64,000 nt of DNA from Streptomyces tagetis (GCF_018069565.1 NZ_JAGPNL010000004.1:496001-560000); one strand, 5' to 3'; positions 7,751 through 16,020 are shown, numbered from the stretch's first letter. Numbers and translations are program-made. Notes: generated by a model from the sequence alone, not told the origin.

Positions 7751-8115
7751 CGCTCCTCCCCGCCGCTCGGGCCGGGCGCTCCGGACCGGTCGTCCCGCTC
7801 GGGCACGCCGGCGGCGCGGGCCCCGGCGAGGGCGGACTCCAGGTCGGCGATGCGGGCGTCGCGCTCGGCCAGTTCGGCGCCGAGCCGGCCGAGGGCGTCG
7901 TCGACGTCGGTCATGCGGTACCCACGGACGACGAGGGGGAAGCGCAGCCGCTCCACGTCGCCGCGGGCCACCGGCCGGTCCGGGGGCAGGGCGTCGTGCA
8001 GCCGCTCGGGGGCGGCCTCGGGCAACGGTCCGCTGTCGCCGCCGCTCACCACGGCGAGGGTCACCGCGGCGACCACGACCGTGAGCGCGACGACGAGGAA
8101 GAGGAACATGACCAT
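7747..8115 (-). CDS. DivIVA-domain membrane protein
   Basis: The product of about 122 residues has an N-terminal transmembrane helix (MVMFLFLVVALTVVVAAVTL), then a short linker and FPLVVRGYRMTDVDDAL, the signature of the DivIVA N-terminal membrane-binding segment, followed by a coiled coil (LAERDARIADLESAL). Methionines at 8130, 8115 and 8109 are possible starts; 8115 puts the hydrophobic helix at the N-terminus. It is coupled by ATGA to tag. DivIVA proteins mark poles and septa in actinobacteria; a polar or division role is inferred from the domain only. Confidence 0.75.
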   Translation of the reverse strand: MVMFLFLVVALTVVVAAVTLAVVSGGDSGPLPEAAPERLHDALPPDRPVARGDVERLRFPLVVRGYRMTDVDDALGRLGAELAERDARIADLESALAGARAAGVPERDDRSGAPGPSGGEER

Positions 8116-8302
8116 CGCTGGGGCCCCCATGGCCGGATCGGGCGCGTGCGAACGCGTGGGTGGGATGGACCGCACCGGCGGGTGGATCGCATCGGCTGGT
8201 TGGATCGGAGTCGGTTGTACCGGGTCCGATCGTGCCATGCGAGTCTGACAGTCGGGCCGCGCGCGGTCGAAAAGCGGGACGTGAGAACGGTAGGGCGAGG
8301 AG

Positions 8303-9175
8303 ATGTCACAGGGGATGCTCAGACTGGGCAGGCGCGAATTCGCGGCGCACGAGCCGGTGATCATGGCGATCGTGAACCGGACCCCGGACTCTTTCTACGA
8401 CCAGGGGGCGACCTTCCTCGACGAGCCGGCGCTGGCCCGCGTGGAGCGGGCGGTGGCCGAGGGCGCGGGGATCATCGACATCGGCGGGGTGAAGGCCGGT
8501 CCCGGCGAGGAGGTGTCGGCGCGCGAGGAGGCGCGGCGCACCGTGGGCTTCGTCGCGGAGGTGCGGCGGCGTTTTCCGGACGCCGTGATCAGCGTGGACA
8601 CCTGGCGGCACGAGGTCGGCGAGGCCGTGTGCGAGGCGGGCGCGGACGTGCTGAACGACGCGTGGGGCGGCGCCGACCCGAAGCTGGCGGAGGTCGCCGC
8701 GCGGTACGGGGCGGGGCTGGTGTGCACCCACACCGGGGGCGCGCTGCCGCGCACGCGTCCGCACCGGGTGGCGTACGAGGACGTGATGGCCGACATCCTG
8801 CGGGTCACGGTGGGGCTGGCCGAGCGGGCGGTGGCGCTGGGGGTGCCGCGGGAGTCGGTGATGATCGACCCGGGGCACGACTTCGGGAAGAACACCCGGC
8901 ACAGCCTGGAGGCGACGCGGCGGCTCGGGGAGATGGCGGAGACCGGGTGGCCGGTGCTGGTGTCGCTGTCGAACAAGGACTTCGTCGGGGAGACGCTGGA
9001 CCGGCCGGTGAAGGAACGGCTCCTCGGCACGCTGGCGACGACGGCGGTGTCGGCGTGGCTGGGGGCGCGGGTGTACCGGGTGCACGAGGTGGCGGAGACC
9101 CGGCAGGTGCTGGAGATGGTGGCGTCCATCGCGGGCCACCGCGCCCCGGCGGTGGCCCGCCGGGGGCTCGCCTAG
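8303..9175 (+). CDS. folP2: dihydropteroate synthase paralogue, FolP2 type
   Basis: The 290-residue TIM-barrel protein carries the first DHPS signature intact (MAIVNRTPDSFYDQGATF, with Asn, Thr, Asp, Ser, Phe). The second signature, normally DIGGESTRPG, reads DIGGVKAGPG, so the residues that contact pterin and pABA are changed. This is the pattern of actinobacterial FolP2, which in mycobacteria is reported not to replace FolP1. Later barrel motifs are present (SVDTWR, NDAWGG, MIDPGHDFGKN). ATG 8303 has AGGG 7 nt upstream; ATG 8315 is an alternative. Normal folate synthesis should not be assumed. It ends at a shared hairpin with the convergent LOG gene. Confidence 0.85.
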   Translation: MSQGMLRLGRREFAAHEPVIMAIVNRTPDSFYDQGATFLDEPALARVERAVAEGAGIIDIGGVKAGPGEEVSAREEARRTVGFVAEVRRRFPDAVISVDTWRHEVGEAVCEAGADVLNDAWGGADPKLAEVAARYGAGLVCTHTGGALPRTRPHRVAYEDVMADILRVTVGLAERAVALGVPRESVMIDPGHDFGKNTRHSLEATRRLGEMAETGWPVLVSLSNKDFVGETLDRPVKERLLGTLATTAVSAWLGARVYRVHEVAETRQVLEMVASIAGHRAPAVARRGLA

Positions 9176-9181
9176 GACCCC

Positions 9182-9215
9182 GGGCCGGGGGCGCCTGTAC
9201 GGGCGTCCCCGGCCC
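9182..9215. terminator. bidirectional hairpin between folP2 and the LOG-family gene
   Basis: The 9-bp arms 9182-9190 and 9207-9215 pair perfectly, and the stem extends inward by five more pairs with one G-T wobble. The hairpin lies between two convergent genes, 7 nt after the folP2 stop. Confidence 0.65.
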
Positions 9216-9249
9216 GCCGGGCGGTGCTGCCGGTGCTCCCGCTCCCTGC

Positions 9250-10008
9250 CTAGCGGCCCGCTTCCTTGGAGACGAGGGCGACCGCCTCTTCCACGTCGTC
9301 GGTGAGGTGGAACAGGAGCAGGTCCTTCTCCGCCGCCTTGCCCTGGGCGACCAGGGTGTCGCGGAGCCAGTCGACCAGTCCGCCCCAGTACTGCTCGCCG
9401 AAGAGGACGATGGGGAAGCGGGTCACCTTCTGGGTCTGCACCAGGGTGAGCGCCTCGAAGAGTTCGTCCAGGGTGCCGAGCCCGCCGGGCAGGACCACGA
9501 AGCCCTGCGCGTACTTGACGAACATCATCTTGCGGACGAAGAAGTACCGGAAGTTCAGCCCGATGTCGACGTAGGGGTTGAGCCCCTGCTCGAAGGGCAG
9601 CTCGATGCCGAGCCCGACGGAGACGCCCTTCGCTTCGAGGGCGCCCTTGTTGGCCGCCTCCATGACGCCGGGGCCGCCGCCGGTGATGACCGCGAAACCG
9701 GCCTCCACCAGGCCGCGGCCGAGCCGCACCCCGGTCTCGTACTCCGGTGCGTCCACCGCGGTCCGGGCGGAGCCGAACACGCTGATGGCGGGCGGGAGTT
9801 CGGCGAGCGTGCCGAAGCCCTCGATGAACTCCGACTGGATGCGCAGGACGCGCCAGGGGTCGGTGTGGACCCAGTCCGTCGGCGCGCGCTCGTCCAGCAG
9901 GCGCTGATCCGTGGTGCTGCGCTGCACCTGGCCGCGCCGCCGCAGGACGGGACCCAGGCGCTGTTCGTCCGGTGGCTGCTTCTTGCCCTCCGGGTTGCCT
10001 GTCGCCAT
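9250..10008 (-). CDS. LOG-family (TIGR00730) Rossmann-fold protein
   Basis: The 252-residue product starts at ATG 10008, with GGAGGGAG upstream. It has the nucleotide-binding GGGPGVMEAANKGA and the catalytic PGGLGTLDELFEAL motif (PGGxGTxxE) of LOG/lysine-decarboxylase-like proteins. Characterised members are cytokinin-activating phosphoribohydrolases releasing free base from nucleoside 5'-monophosphates, so a nucleotide hydrolase is the likely activity. The annotation lysine decarboxylase often given to this family is wrong. It follows dapE by about 110 nt in the same direction, as Rv1205 neighbours dapE in mycobacteria (from memory). Confidence 0.85.
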   Translation of the reverse strand: MATGNPEGKKQPPDEQRLGPVLRRRGQVQRSTTDQRLLDERAPTDWVHTDPWRVLRIQSEFIEGFGTLAELPPAISVFGSARTAVDAPEYETGVRLGRGLVEAGFAVITGGGPGVMEAANKGALEAKGVSVGLGIELPFEQGLNPYVDIGLNFRYFFVRKMMFVKYAQGFVVLPGGLGTLDELFEALTLVQTQKVTRFPIVLFGEQYWGGLVDWLRDTLVAQGKAAEKDLLLFHLTDDVEEAVALVSKEAGR

Positions 10009-10117
10009 ATGCGCTCCCTCCGTGTGCGGGTTGTTCCAGGTCAGCGTAGATCCACGCGGGTTACGTACGGGGGACCTCAGCATGTCCGCCGCGCAGCCGG
10101 GTAAACACGCCGGCCGG

Positions 10118-11197
10118 TCAGGCGGTGAGCCAGGAGCGCAGGCGCTCCTCGCCGGCCAGGATCTTGGCGGTCTCGACGCGTTCGTCGCGCTTGTGCGCCA
10201 GGTGGGGGTTGCCGGGACCGTAGTTGACGGCCGGGACGCCGAGCGCGGAGAAGCGGGACACGTCGGTCCAGCCGTACTTGGGCCGCGGGGTGCCGCCCAC
10301 GGCCTCGACGAAGGCGGCGGCGGCCGGGTGGTTCAGTCCGGGCCGGGCCGCCCCGCTGTGGTCGTCGACGACGAACTCCGTCACGCCGCACCCCTCGAAG
10401 ACCTCGCGGACGTGGTCCAGGGCCTCCTCCTCGGTGCGGTCGGGGGCGTAGCGGAAGTTGACGGTGACCACGCACTCGTCGGGGATGACGTTGCCCGCGA
10501 CCCCGCCCGAGATGCCGACGGCGTTCAGGCCCTCGCGGTACTCCAGCCCGTCGACGACCGGGCTGCGCGGTTCGTAGGCGGCGAGGCGGGCGAGGATGGG
10601 GGCGGCGGCGTGGATGGCGTTGGAGCCCATCCAGGAGCGCGCGGAGTGGGCCCGCTCCCCCGCCGTCTTCAGCAGCACCCGCAGCGTGCCCTGGCAGCCG
10701 CCCTCGACCTCGCCGTCGGAGGGTTCGAGGAGCACCGCGAAGTCGCCGGCCAGCCACTCGGGGTGGGCCCGCGCCACGTGCCTCAGGCCGTTCAGCTCGG
10801 CGGCGACCTCCTCGTTGTCGTAGAAGACGAAGGTCAGGTCGCGGTTGGGCGCCGGGACGGTGGCGGCGATCCGCAGTTGGACGGCGACGCCCGCCTTCAT
10901 GTCGCAGGTGCCGCACCCCCACAGCACGCCGTCCTCGTCCAGCCTGGAGGGGACGTTGCCGGCGATGGGGACGGTGTCGATGTGGCCGGCCAGGATCACG
11001 CGCTCGGCGCGGCCGAGGTCCGTGCGGGCGACGACGTTGTTGCCGTACCGGTCGACCCTCAGGTGCGGCAGGGCGGCGAGGGCGCCCTCGATCGCGTCCG
11101 CGAGGGGCTTCTCGCTGCCGCTCTCGGACGGGAAGTCGACGAGGCGCGCGGTCAGCTCCGCGGCGTCCAGAGTGAGGTCAAGCGGGGTATCGGCCAT
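10118..11197 (-). CDS. dapE: succinyl-diaminopimelate desuccinylase
   Basis: The 359-residue M20-family metallohydrolase starts at ATG 11197. It has the metal and catalytic motifs GHIDTVP (His and Asp), GCGTCDMKAG and YDNEEV (the Glu-Glu pair), the dimerisation domain in the middle, and a C-terminal metal His in PGNPHLAHKRDE. It converts N-succinyl-L,L-diaminopimelate to L,L-diaminopimelate and succinate for lysine and peptidoglycan. A DapC-type transaminase 2 kb away carries the preceding step. The Shine-Dalgarno is weak (AGGG well upstream). Confidence 0.92.
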   Translation of the reverse strand: MADTPLDLTLDAAELTARLVDFPSESGSEKPLADAIEGALAALPHLRVDRYGNNVVARTDLGRAERVILAGHIDTVPIAGNVPSRLDEDGVLWGCGTCDMKAGVAVQLRIAATVPAPNRDLTFVFYDNEEVAAELNGLRHVARAHPEWLAGDFAVLLEPSDGEVEGGCQGTLRVLLKTAGERAHSARSWMGSNAIHAAAPILARLAAYEPRSPVVDGLEYREGLNAVGISGGVAGNVIPDECVVTVNFRYAPDRTEEEALDHVREVFEGCGVTEFVVDDHSGAARPGLNHPAAAAFVEAVGGTPRPKYGWTDVSRFSALGVPAVNYGPGNPHLAHKRDERVETAKILAGEERLRSWLTA

Positions 11198-11277
11198 GGT
11201 CTCGACCCTAACCCGGCGAAACCGGCGGAGGTCCCTCCGCCCGGTGCCCCGTTGGTCGTACCCGTCACTTGGGCCCC

Positions 11278-12462
11278 GTGACTCTCCAGTACCTTGGACG
11301 CGTGCTTCAGCCGTCCTCAACCCGCAAACGCCGGGGCCGTCTTCTCCGTTTCGGGTCATCCTTCATGGTCCTGCTCGCGGTCGCCGGCTACCTGGCGGTG
11401 CAGTACGTCACCGGTGGCGCGGGCGTTCCCGGCTGCAAGGTCGTCTCGGGCGACGACGACGGGGCGACCTACGTGTTCACCCCCGAGCAGGCGGTGAACG
11501 CGGCGACCATCACCGCCGTCGGCACCGCCCGCAACCTGCCCGAGCGCGCGGTGACCATCGCGCTGGCGACCGCCTTGCAGGAGTCCGCCCTGCGCAACAT
11601 CGACTACGGCGACCGCGACTCGGTCGGCCTCTTCCAGCAACGGCCCTCGCAGGGCTGGGGCACGCCGGAGGAGATCATGGACCCGGCGTACTCGGCGGGC
11701 ATGTTCTACGACCACCTGGTCGAGGTGCCCGGGTACACGCGCCTGCCGCTGACCGTGGCGGCGCAGCGCGTGCAGCGCAGCGGCTTCCCGCAGGCGTACG
11801 CCAAGCACGAGCCGGACGCCACGCTGCTGGCCGCCGCGCTGACCGGGCGGTCCGCGGCGACGCTGACCTGCCAGGGGCAGCCCGCGCCGACCCGGACCAA
11901 GGGCCCGGACGCGGTCCGCGCCGCGCTGGTGCGGGACTTCGGGCGCGCGGTGCTCCGGCCGGCGGACGCGGTGGCCGGCACGGCTCCGTCGCCCACGGGC
12001 GCGGCGACCGGCCCGGCCGCCGCCCCGGCGGACGGCACCCCGGCCCCGCAGGCCCCCGACGGCGCGGGCGTCCCCGCCGTCCCCGACGCCTCCGACGCGC
12101 CCGGGGAGAAGCCGGCCGGCACGTCCGCGCCCGCCGCCTCCGCCGAGCCGGTCCCGCTGGACGAGGCCCTGACCGAGGAGGCCGCCAAGGGCTCCTCCGG
12201 GCGGACCGTCACGGTGCCGGTGGCGCCCGGCACCGGCACTCGGGGCGGGGACGGCGAGGACCGGCCGGAGCAGCGCGGCTGGCAGTTCGCGCACTGGGCG
12301 GTGGCCAACGCCTCGGCGCTCCACATCGAGCAGGTCTCCTACGCGGGCCGGGTGTGGACCGCGGGGAACACCGACAGCAAGTGGCGGGCCGCGGCGGGCG
12401 GCGGCGCCCAGGGCGCGGAGCCGGGACCGGGGGCGGTCCGCATCACCTCCGCGCCCCGCTGA
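11278..12462 (+). CDS. membrane-anchored lysozyme/transglycosylase-like protein
   Basis: The product is about 394 residues. An Arg-rich N-terminus leads into one transmembrane helix (FMVLLAVAGYLAVQYV), then an extracytoplasmic domain with ALATALQESALRNIDYG and SVGLFQQRPSQGWG. This pairing of ES and GLFQQ resembles lytic transglycosylases, where the Glu is catalytic. A long Ala/Pro-rich region and a short terminal segment follow. Such proteins are often mislabelled heavy metal transporters; nothing here suggests transport. The start is uncertain: TTG 11269, GTG 11278 and GTG 11302 are in frame and none has a clear ribosome site. Peptidoglycan cleavage is inferred. Confidence 0.7.
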   Translation: MTLQYLGRVLQPSSTRKRRGRLLRFGSSFMVLLAVAGYLAVQYVTGGAGVPGCKVVSGDDDGATYVFTPEQAVNAATITAVGTARNLPERAVTIALATALQESALRNIDYGDRDSVGLFQQRPSQGWGTPEEIMDPAYSAGMFYDHLVEVPGYTRLPLTVAAQRVQRSGFPQAYAKHEPDATLLAAALTGRSAATLTCQGQPAPTRTKGPDAVRAALVRDFGRAVLRPADAVAGTAPSPTGAATGPAAAPADGTPAPQAPDGAGVPAVPDASDAPGEKPAGTSAPAASAEPVPLDEALTEEAAKGSSGRTVTVPVAPGTGTRGGDGEDRPEQRGWQFAHWAVANASALHIEQVSYAGRVWTAGNTDSKWRAAAGGGAQGAEPGPGAVRITSAPR

Positions 12463-12467
12463 GCAGC

Positions 12468-12485
12468 GGGGGCCTTCGGGCCCCC
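12468..12485 (+). terminator. terminator with UUCG tetraloop
   Basis: A perfect 7-bp GC stem (12468-12474 with 12479-12485) closes on TTCG, 6 nt after the stop codon of the lysozyme-like gene. Confidence 0.75.
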
Positions 12486-12817
12486 ACGGCGGGCGTTCGG
12501 GCAGCCGTACGGCCTCTCACTCGCGGGAGTTGTCTTCACCCCCACGGGTGGAGCGGGCCGGGCGCGTTGCCGCGCCGTCACCCCGGGGGGCGCGAAAACG
12601 GCGCGTACGCAGGGCTCTCATGGGGTCACGCGCCCCCTGAAAGGGGGCGCCCCACCCGCTTGTCAGCGCACCCGATAATGCGACGCATTGCCAACTCTTT
12701 ACCTCGGGCCGCCGCAACCTTCGGCCTCGTCGAGCGGTAGTCACGGCGTCCGACCCCGGTCGATCTCGCGCCGGGAGCGGGCGGAACACTCACCGTTCAC
12801 TCCGTCGAAGGAGCATC
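12486..12817. other. 332-bp intergenic region with a second perfect hairpin
   Basis: A 9-bp perfect inverted repeat lies at 12630-12638 and 12642-12650 with loop GAA. Lower-GC sequence around 12660-12700 probably holds the promoter of the secreted-protein gene, but no -35/-10 pair with correct spacing was found. GAAGGAG sits just before the ATG at 12818. No gene is seen. Confidence 0.5.
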
Positions 12818-13147
12818 ATGTCCCTCCCCCTGACCCGCCGGATCGCCCGTGCCGCGCTGCTCGTCGCCGCCGGAGCCGCCGCCGGGGTCGGTGCGGCCGG
12901 CTCCGCCGGCGCGGCTCCCGCTCTGCCGGCCACCCCGTCCCTCGGCGGGCTGACCGCGCTGGACACGGCGAACGTCGGCGGCACCGTCGAGGACACCGCC
13001 CAGAACGTCACCGGGGTCGCGGGCCAGGCCGGCGGCACGGTGGTCGACAGCGCGGCGCCGGCGGCCGGGGACCTGGTCGGCGGTGCGGCGAAGGGCGGGC
13101 TGCCGGCGGCCGGCGTCCTGCCGGTGGACGGGCTGCCGCTCGGCTGA
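12818..13147 (+). CDS. small secreted Ala/Gly-rich protein
   Basis: The 109-residue product has a clear signal peptide: RRIAR, then a hydrophobic stretch of about 20 residues, then AGAAPA as likely cleavage site near residue 33. The mature part of about 75 residues is Ala/Gly/Val-rich with few charged residues and no cysteine (ALDTANVGGTVEDTAQNVTG, AKGGLPAAGVLPVDGLPLG). It resembles short exported proteins of streptomycetes that are sometimes mislabelled ATP-binding; no nucleotide motif is visible. It is not a chaplin. ATG 12818 has GAAGGAG 5 nt upstream. Function is unknown; a surface or wall role is possible. Confidence 0.75.
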   Translation: MSLPLTRRIARAALLVAAGAAAGVGAAGSAGAAPALPATPSLGGLTALDTANVGGTVEDTAQNVTGVAGQAGGTVVDSAAPAAGDLVGGAAKGGLPAAGVLPVDGLPLG

Positions 13148-13162
13148 CCCGGCCGGGACGCG

Positions 13163-13196
13163 ACGACGGGGTCCGGGGTCTCCCGGGCCCCGTCGT
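13163..13196 (+). terminator. terminator behind the secreted-protein gene
   Basis: The 9-bp arms ACGACGGGG (13163-13171) and CCCCGTCGT (13188-13196) pair perfectly, and the intervening sequence can extend the stem. Confidence 0.7.
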
Positions 13197-13303
13197 GCTG
13201 TGCGCGGCCGTCCCGCGCGGCCGGGGGACGCGCCCTCGGCGCGGCGGGCCACCGGCCGGTCCCGACACCTCGGCGCGGCGGCCTCCCGGCCCGTCCCGGC
13301 GCC

Positions 13304-14398
13304 TCAGCGCAGCCGGTCGACGGCCGCCCGGACCCGCTCGTCGGTCGCGGTGAAGGCGACCCGTACGAAGTTCGCGCCGGCCGGCCCGTAGAAGTCGCCG
13401 GGCGCCACCAGGATGCCGTGTTCGGCCAGATGGGACACCGTCTCCCAGCAGGATTCCCCGCGTGTCGCCCACAGGTAGAGGCTCGCCTCGCTGTGCTCGA
13501 TACGGAAGCCGTGGCCGAGCAGCGCCTCGCGCAGGGCGGCGCGGCGGGCGGCGTAGCGCTCTCGCTGGACGCGGACGTGCTCGTCGTCGCCGAGGGCCGC
13601 CACCACGGCCGCCTGGGTCGGCGCCGGGGTCATCATGCCGCCGTGCTTGCGGATCTCCAGCAGCGGGCCGAGCACCTCCGGGTCGCCGGCGAGGAAGGCC
13701 GCGCGGTAGCCCGCGAGGTTGGACCGCTTGGAGAGGGAGTGGACGGCGACGAGTCCCTCGCAGGAGCCGCCGCTGACGTCCGGGTGCAGCACGGAGACCG
13801 GGTCGGCCTCCCAGCCCAGCTCCAGGTAGCACTCGTCGGAGACGACCAGGACGCCGTGCTTGCGGGCCCAGGCGACGATCCGGGTCAGCTCCGGCTTGGA
13901 GAGGACCCGGCCCGTCGGGTTGGACGGGGAGTTGAGCCACAGCAGCTTGAGACCGTCCGGGTCCAGCTCGGTCGGGTCGTCGTACGCCTCGTAGCCCGCG
14001 CGGGCGAGGCGGGCGCCGACCTCGTAGGTGGGGTAGGCCAGGCGCGGGAAGGCGACCCGGTCGCCGGGGCCGAGGCCGAGCTGGGTCGGGAGCCAGGCGA
14101 CGAGTTCCTTGGAGCCGACGACGGGCAGCACGTGGCGGTGGGTGATGCCCCGGGCGCCCAGCCTGCGGCCCACCCAGCCGGTGATCGCGTCGCGCAGCTC
14201 GGGGGTGCCCCACACCGTCGGGTAGCCCGGCGAGTCGGCCGCGGCGATCAGCGCCTTCTGGACCTGTTCGGGCACCGGGTCGACGGGGGTGCCGACGGAG
14301 AGGTCGACGATGCCGTCCGGGTGGGCGGCGGCCGTCGCCTTGTACGGCGCGAGCCGGTCCCAGGGGAAATCGGGGAGTCGGTCGGAGACTGCGGACAC
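13304..14398 (-). CDS. dapC: succinyldiaminopimelate transaminase (DapC), PLP class I/II
   Basis: The 364-residue fold-type I aminotransferase has the substrate segment LSVGTPVDPVP, YPTVWGTPELRDAI, the NSPSNPTGRVLSK motif, SDECYLELGW, and the PLP lysine in VHSLSKRSNLAGYRAAF. Actinobacterial homologues next to a 7Fe ferredoxin are DapC, making N-succinyl-LL-2,6-diaminopimelate from the keto acid, the step before DapE. Several in-frame starts exist (GTG 14398, GTG 14425, TTG 14440) and none has a strong ribosome site; 14398 places the family start closest. It lies behind fdxA, but a strong hairpin separates them. Confidence 0.88.
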   Translation of the reverse strand: MSAVSDRLPDFPWDRLAPYKATAAAHPDGIVDLSVGTPVDPVPEQVQKALIAAADSPGYPTVWGTPELRDAITGWVGRRLGARGITHRHVLPVVGSKELVAWLPTQLGLGPGDRVAFPRLAYPTYEVGARLARAGYEAYDDPTELDPDGLKLLWLNSPSNPTGRVLSKPELTRIVAWARKHGVLVVSDECYLELGWEADPVSVLHPDVSGGSCEGLVAVHSLSKRSNLAGYRAAFLAGDPEVLGPLLEIRKHGGMMTPAPTQAAVVAALGDDEHVRVQRERYAARRAALREALLGHGFRIEHSEASLYLWATRGESCWETVSHLAEHGILVAPGDFYGPAGANFVRVAFTATDERVRAAVDRLR

Positions 14399-14441
14399 GG
14401 GGAGCTCACTTTCTGCTGCGGACACGCCGCCGGACGGCAAA

Positions 14442-14493
14442 CGCCTCGGTCCCGTGCGGCGATCGGACGATCGGGCCGTACGGGACCGAGGCG
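14442..14493 (-). terminator. long-stem hairpin between fdxA and dapC
   Basis: A perfect 14-bp stem (14442-14455 with 14480-14493) extends inward to 19 bp with one G-T wobble (to 14460 and 14475). It starts 30 nt behind the fdxA stop codon and ends only 2 nt before the first possible dapC start, so it could terminate or attenuate transcription into dapC. Confidence 0.75.
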
Positions 14494-14522
14494 GCGCGGA
14501 CGTGCGGCCGGGCTCGCGGGGG

Positions 14523-14840
14523 TTACGCCTGCGGCGGCAGCGCGGCGACGAAGGGGTGGTCGCGCTCGATCAGTCCCAGCTTGCTGGCGCCGCCGGGCGA
14601 GCCGAGCTCGTCGAAGAACTCGACGTTCGCCTTGTAGTAGTCCTTCCACTCCTCGGGAGTGTCGTCCTCGTAGAAGATCGCCTCGACCGGGCAGACCGGC
14701 TCACAGGCACCACAGTCGACGCATTCGTCCGGGTGGATGTACAAGGACCGCTGGCCCTCGTAGATGCAGTCGACCGGGCACTCCTCGATGCACGCCTTGT
14801 CCTTCACGTCGACACAAGGCTGCGCGATGACGTAGGTCAC
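14523..14840 (-). CDS. fdxA: 7Fe (3Fe-4S/4Fe-4S) ferredoxin
   Basis: The 105-residue protein begins MTYVIAQPCVDVKDKACIEECPVDCIYEG and continues with DECVDCGACEPVCPVEAIF. The second motif gives four 4Fe-4S ligands plus proline; the first shows the modified spacing of the 3Fe-4S site in actinobacterial FdxA/FdxC. The acidic C-terminal extension (EDDTPEEWKDYY) is also family-typical. It is a soluble low-potential electron carrier. ATG 14840 has GAGGAA upstream. The P450 at 54 kb has no ferredoxin of its own, but any link is speculative. Confidence 0.94.
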   Translation of the reverse strand: MTYVIAQPCVDVKDKACIEECPVDCIYEGQRSLYIHPDECVDCGACEPVCPVEAIFYEDDTPEEWKDYYKANVEFFDELGSPGGASKLGLIERDHPFVAALPPQA

Positions 14841-14980
14841 GCTGTCGTTCCTCCTCGATTGGGCGCTGGCGGGCCTCCTCAGGCTCCGCCGCCTGGCGCG
14901 CGGGAGCGCGGCGTCGTCGATGCCCGCCCCTAGTATCTCCGTTCCGAGGCATGATCCGAACAGGAGGGGTGAACCGACCA

Positions 14981-15994
14981 GTGGAAATATCCGCCGCCGG
15001 GCGTCTGGAGGTCCGTATCACCGCTGCTGACGTGGGGAAACGCGTCTCCGTGCGACGTCTGAGCGAGCCCGGCGCCACCGAGGGGAAGTTCACCGACACA
15101 CTCGGTGTTCTCACATCATGGGACGATGGCGTGCTGCTGATCACACGGAAGAGTGGTGAGGTCGTCCATATCGCCGAATCCTCCCTGGTCGCGGGCAAGG
15201 TGGTGCCCCCCGCCCCGGCCCGCAGACGCGGCCCCGCCGCCTCGTACGAGGAGCTGGCGCGGGTCTCCGCGCGTGCCTGGCGGCCGGTCGAGGCCGAACG
15301 GCTCGGCGACTGGGAGCTGCGGGCCGCGGCGGGCTTCACCCGGCGGGCCAACTCGGTGCTTCCGCTGGGCGATCCGGGCCTCCCCCTCGACGAGGCGCTG
15401 GCCGCCGTACGGCGCTGGTACGGCGCGCGCGGGCTCCCCGCCCACCTCCAGACCGCGTCCGGCGCCGAGGGCACGCAGGAGATGCTCGCGGCGGAGCTGG
15501 AGCGGCGCGGCTGGACGCGGGAGGTGACGGCCGAGCTGTGGACCGGCGCGCTCGCCCCGGTCGCCGACCGGGCCGACGGCTCCGGCGTGTCGCTCTCCCG
15601 GACGGCGGACGCGGCCTGGCTGGGGCGGTACCAGCGCAAGGGGCTGAGCGAGGTGGCGCTGCGGGTGCTCGGCAGCGGACCGTCGGTGTGGTTCGCGTCG
15701 CTGCCCGGCGAGGGCGCGGCGCCGGCCGCGATCGGCCGGTGTGTCGTGGACGGCCGCTGGGCGTCCTTCTCGGCGGTCGAGGTGGACCCGGCCCTGCGCC
15801 GCCGCGGGCTCGCCACCGAGGTACTGGCCGCGCTCGCCGGGCGGGCGCTCGACGAGGGCGCGTCGGCGGCGTGGCTCCAGGTGGAGACGGACAACGAGGC
15901 GGCGCGGGCGCTCTACGCCGGGCTGGGCTTCGCCGCGCACCACGCGTACCACCATTACCGCGAGCCCCGCGACGCCGGGGCGGGGCGGCGCTGA
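14981..15994 (+). CDS. GNAT-family N-acetyltransferase with N-terminal SH3-like domain
   Basis: The 337-residue product starts at GTG 14981, which has AGGAGGGG about 11 nt upstream (GTG 14969 and ATG 14951 are also in frame). Residues 1-80 form a beta-rich domain (RITAADVGKRVSVRR, GVLLITRKSGEVVHI). The C-terminal third is a clear GNAT domain: FSAVEVDPALRRRGLATEVLAAL with the acetyl-CoA loop RRRGLA, then VETDNEAARALYAGLGF. The middle section resembles a second, degenerate GNAT domain. The substrate is unknown. It is divergent from fdxA and 26 nt ahead of the SirB1-like gene, probably as an operon. Confidence 0.85.
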   Translation: MEISAAGRLEVRITAADVGKRVSVRRLSEPGATEGKFTDTLGVLTSWDDGVLLITRKSGEVVHIAESSLVAGKVVPPAPARRRGPAASYEELARVSARAWRPVEAERLGDWELRAAAGFTRRANSVLPLGDPGLPLDEALAAVRRWYGARGLPAHLQTASGAEGTQEMLAAELERRGWTREVTAELWTGALAPVADRADGSGVSLSRTADAAWLGRYQRKGLSEVALRVLGSGPSVWFASLPGEGAAPAAIGRCVVDGRWASFSAVEVDPALRRRGLATEVLAALAGRALDEGASAAWLQVETDNEAARALYAGLGFAAHHAYHHYREPRDAGAGRR

Positions 15995-16020
15995 GCGCCG
16001 TGGAAGGACAGCGAGGGCCC

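Noticed and set aside
9250..10008. Lysine decarboxylase annotation for the LOG-family protein
   Set aside because: The PGGxGTxxE motif is that of LOG phosphoribohydrolases; no PLP-binding lysine motif is present.
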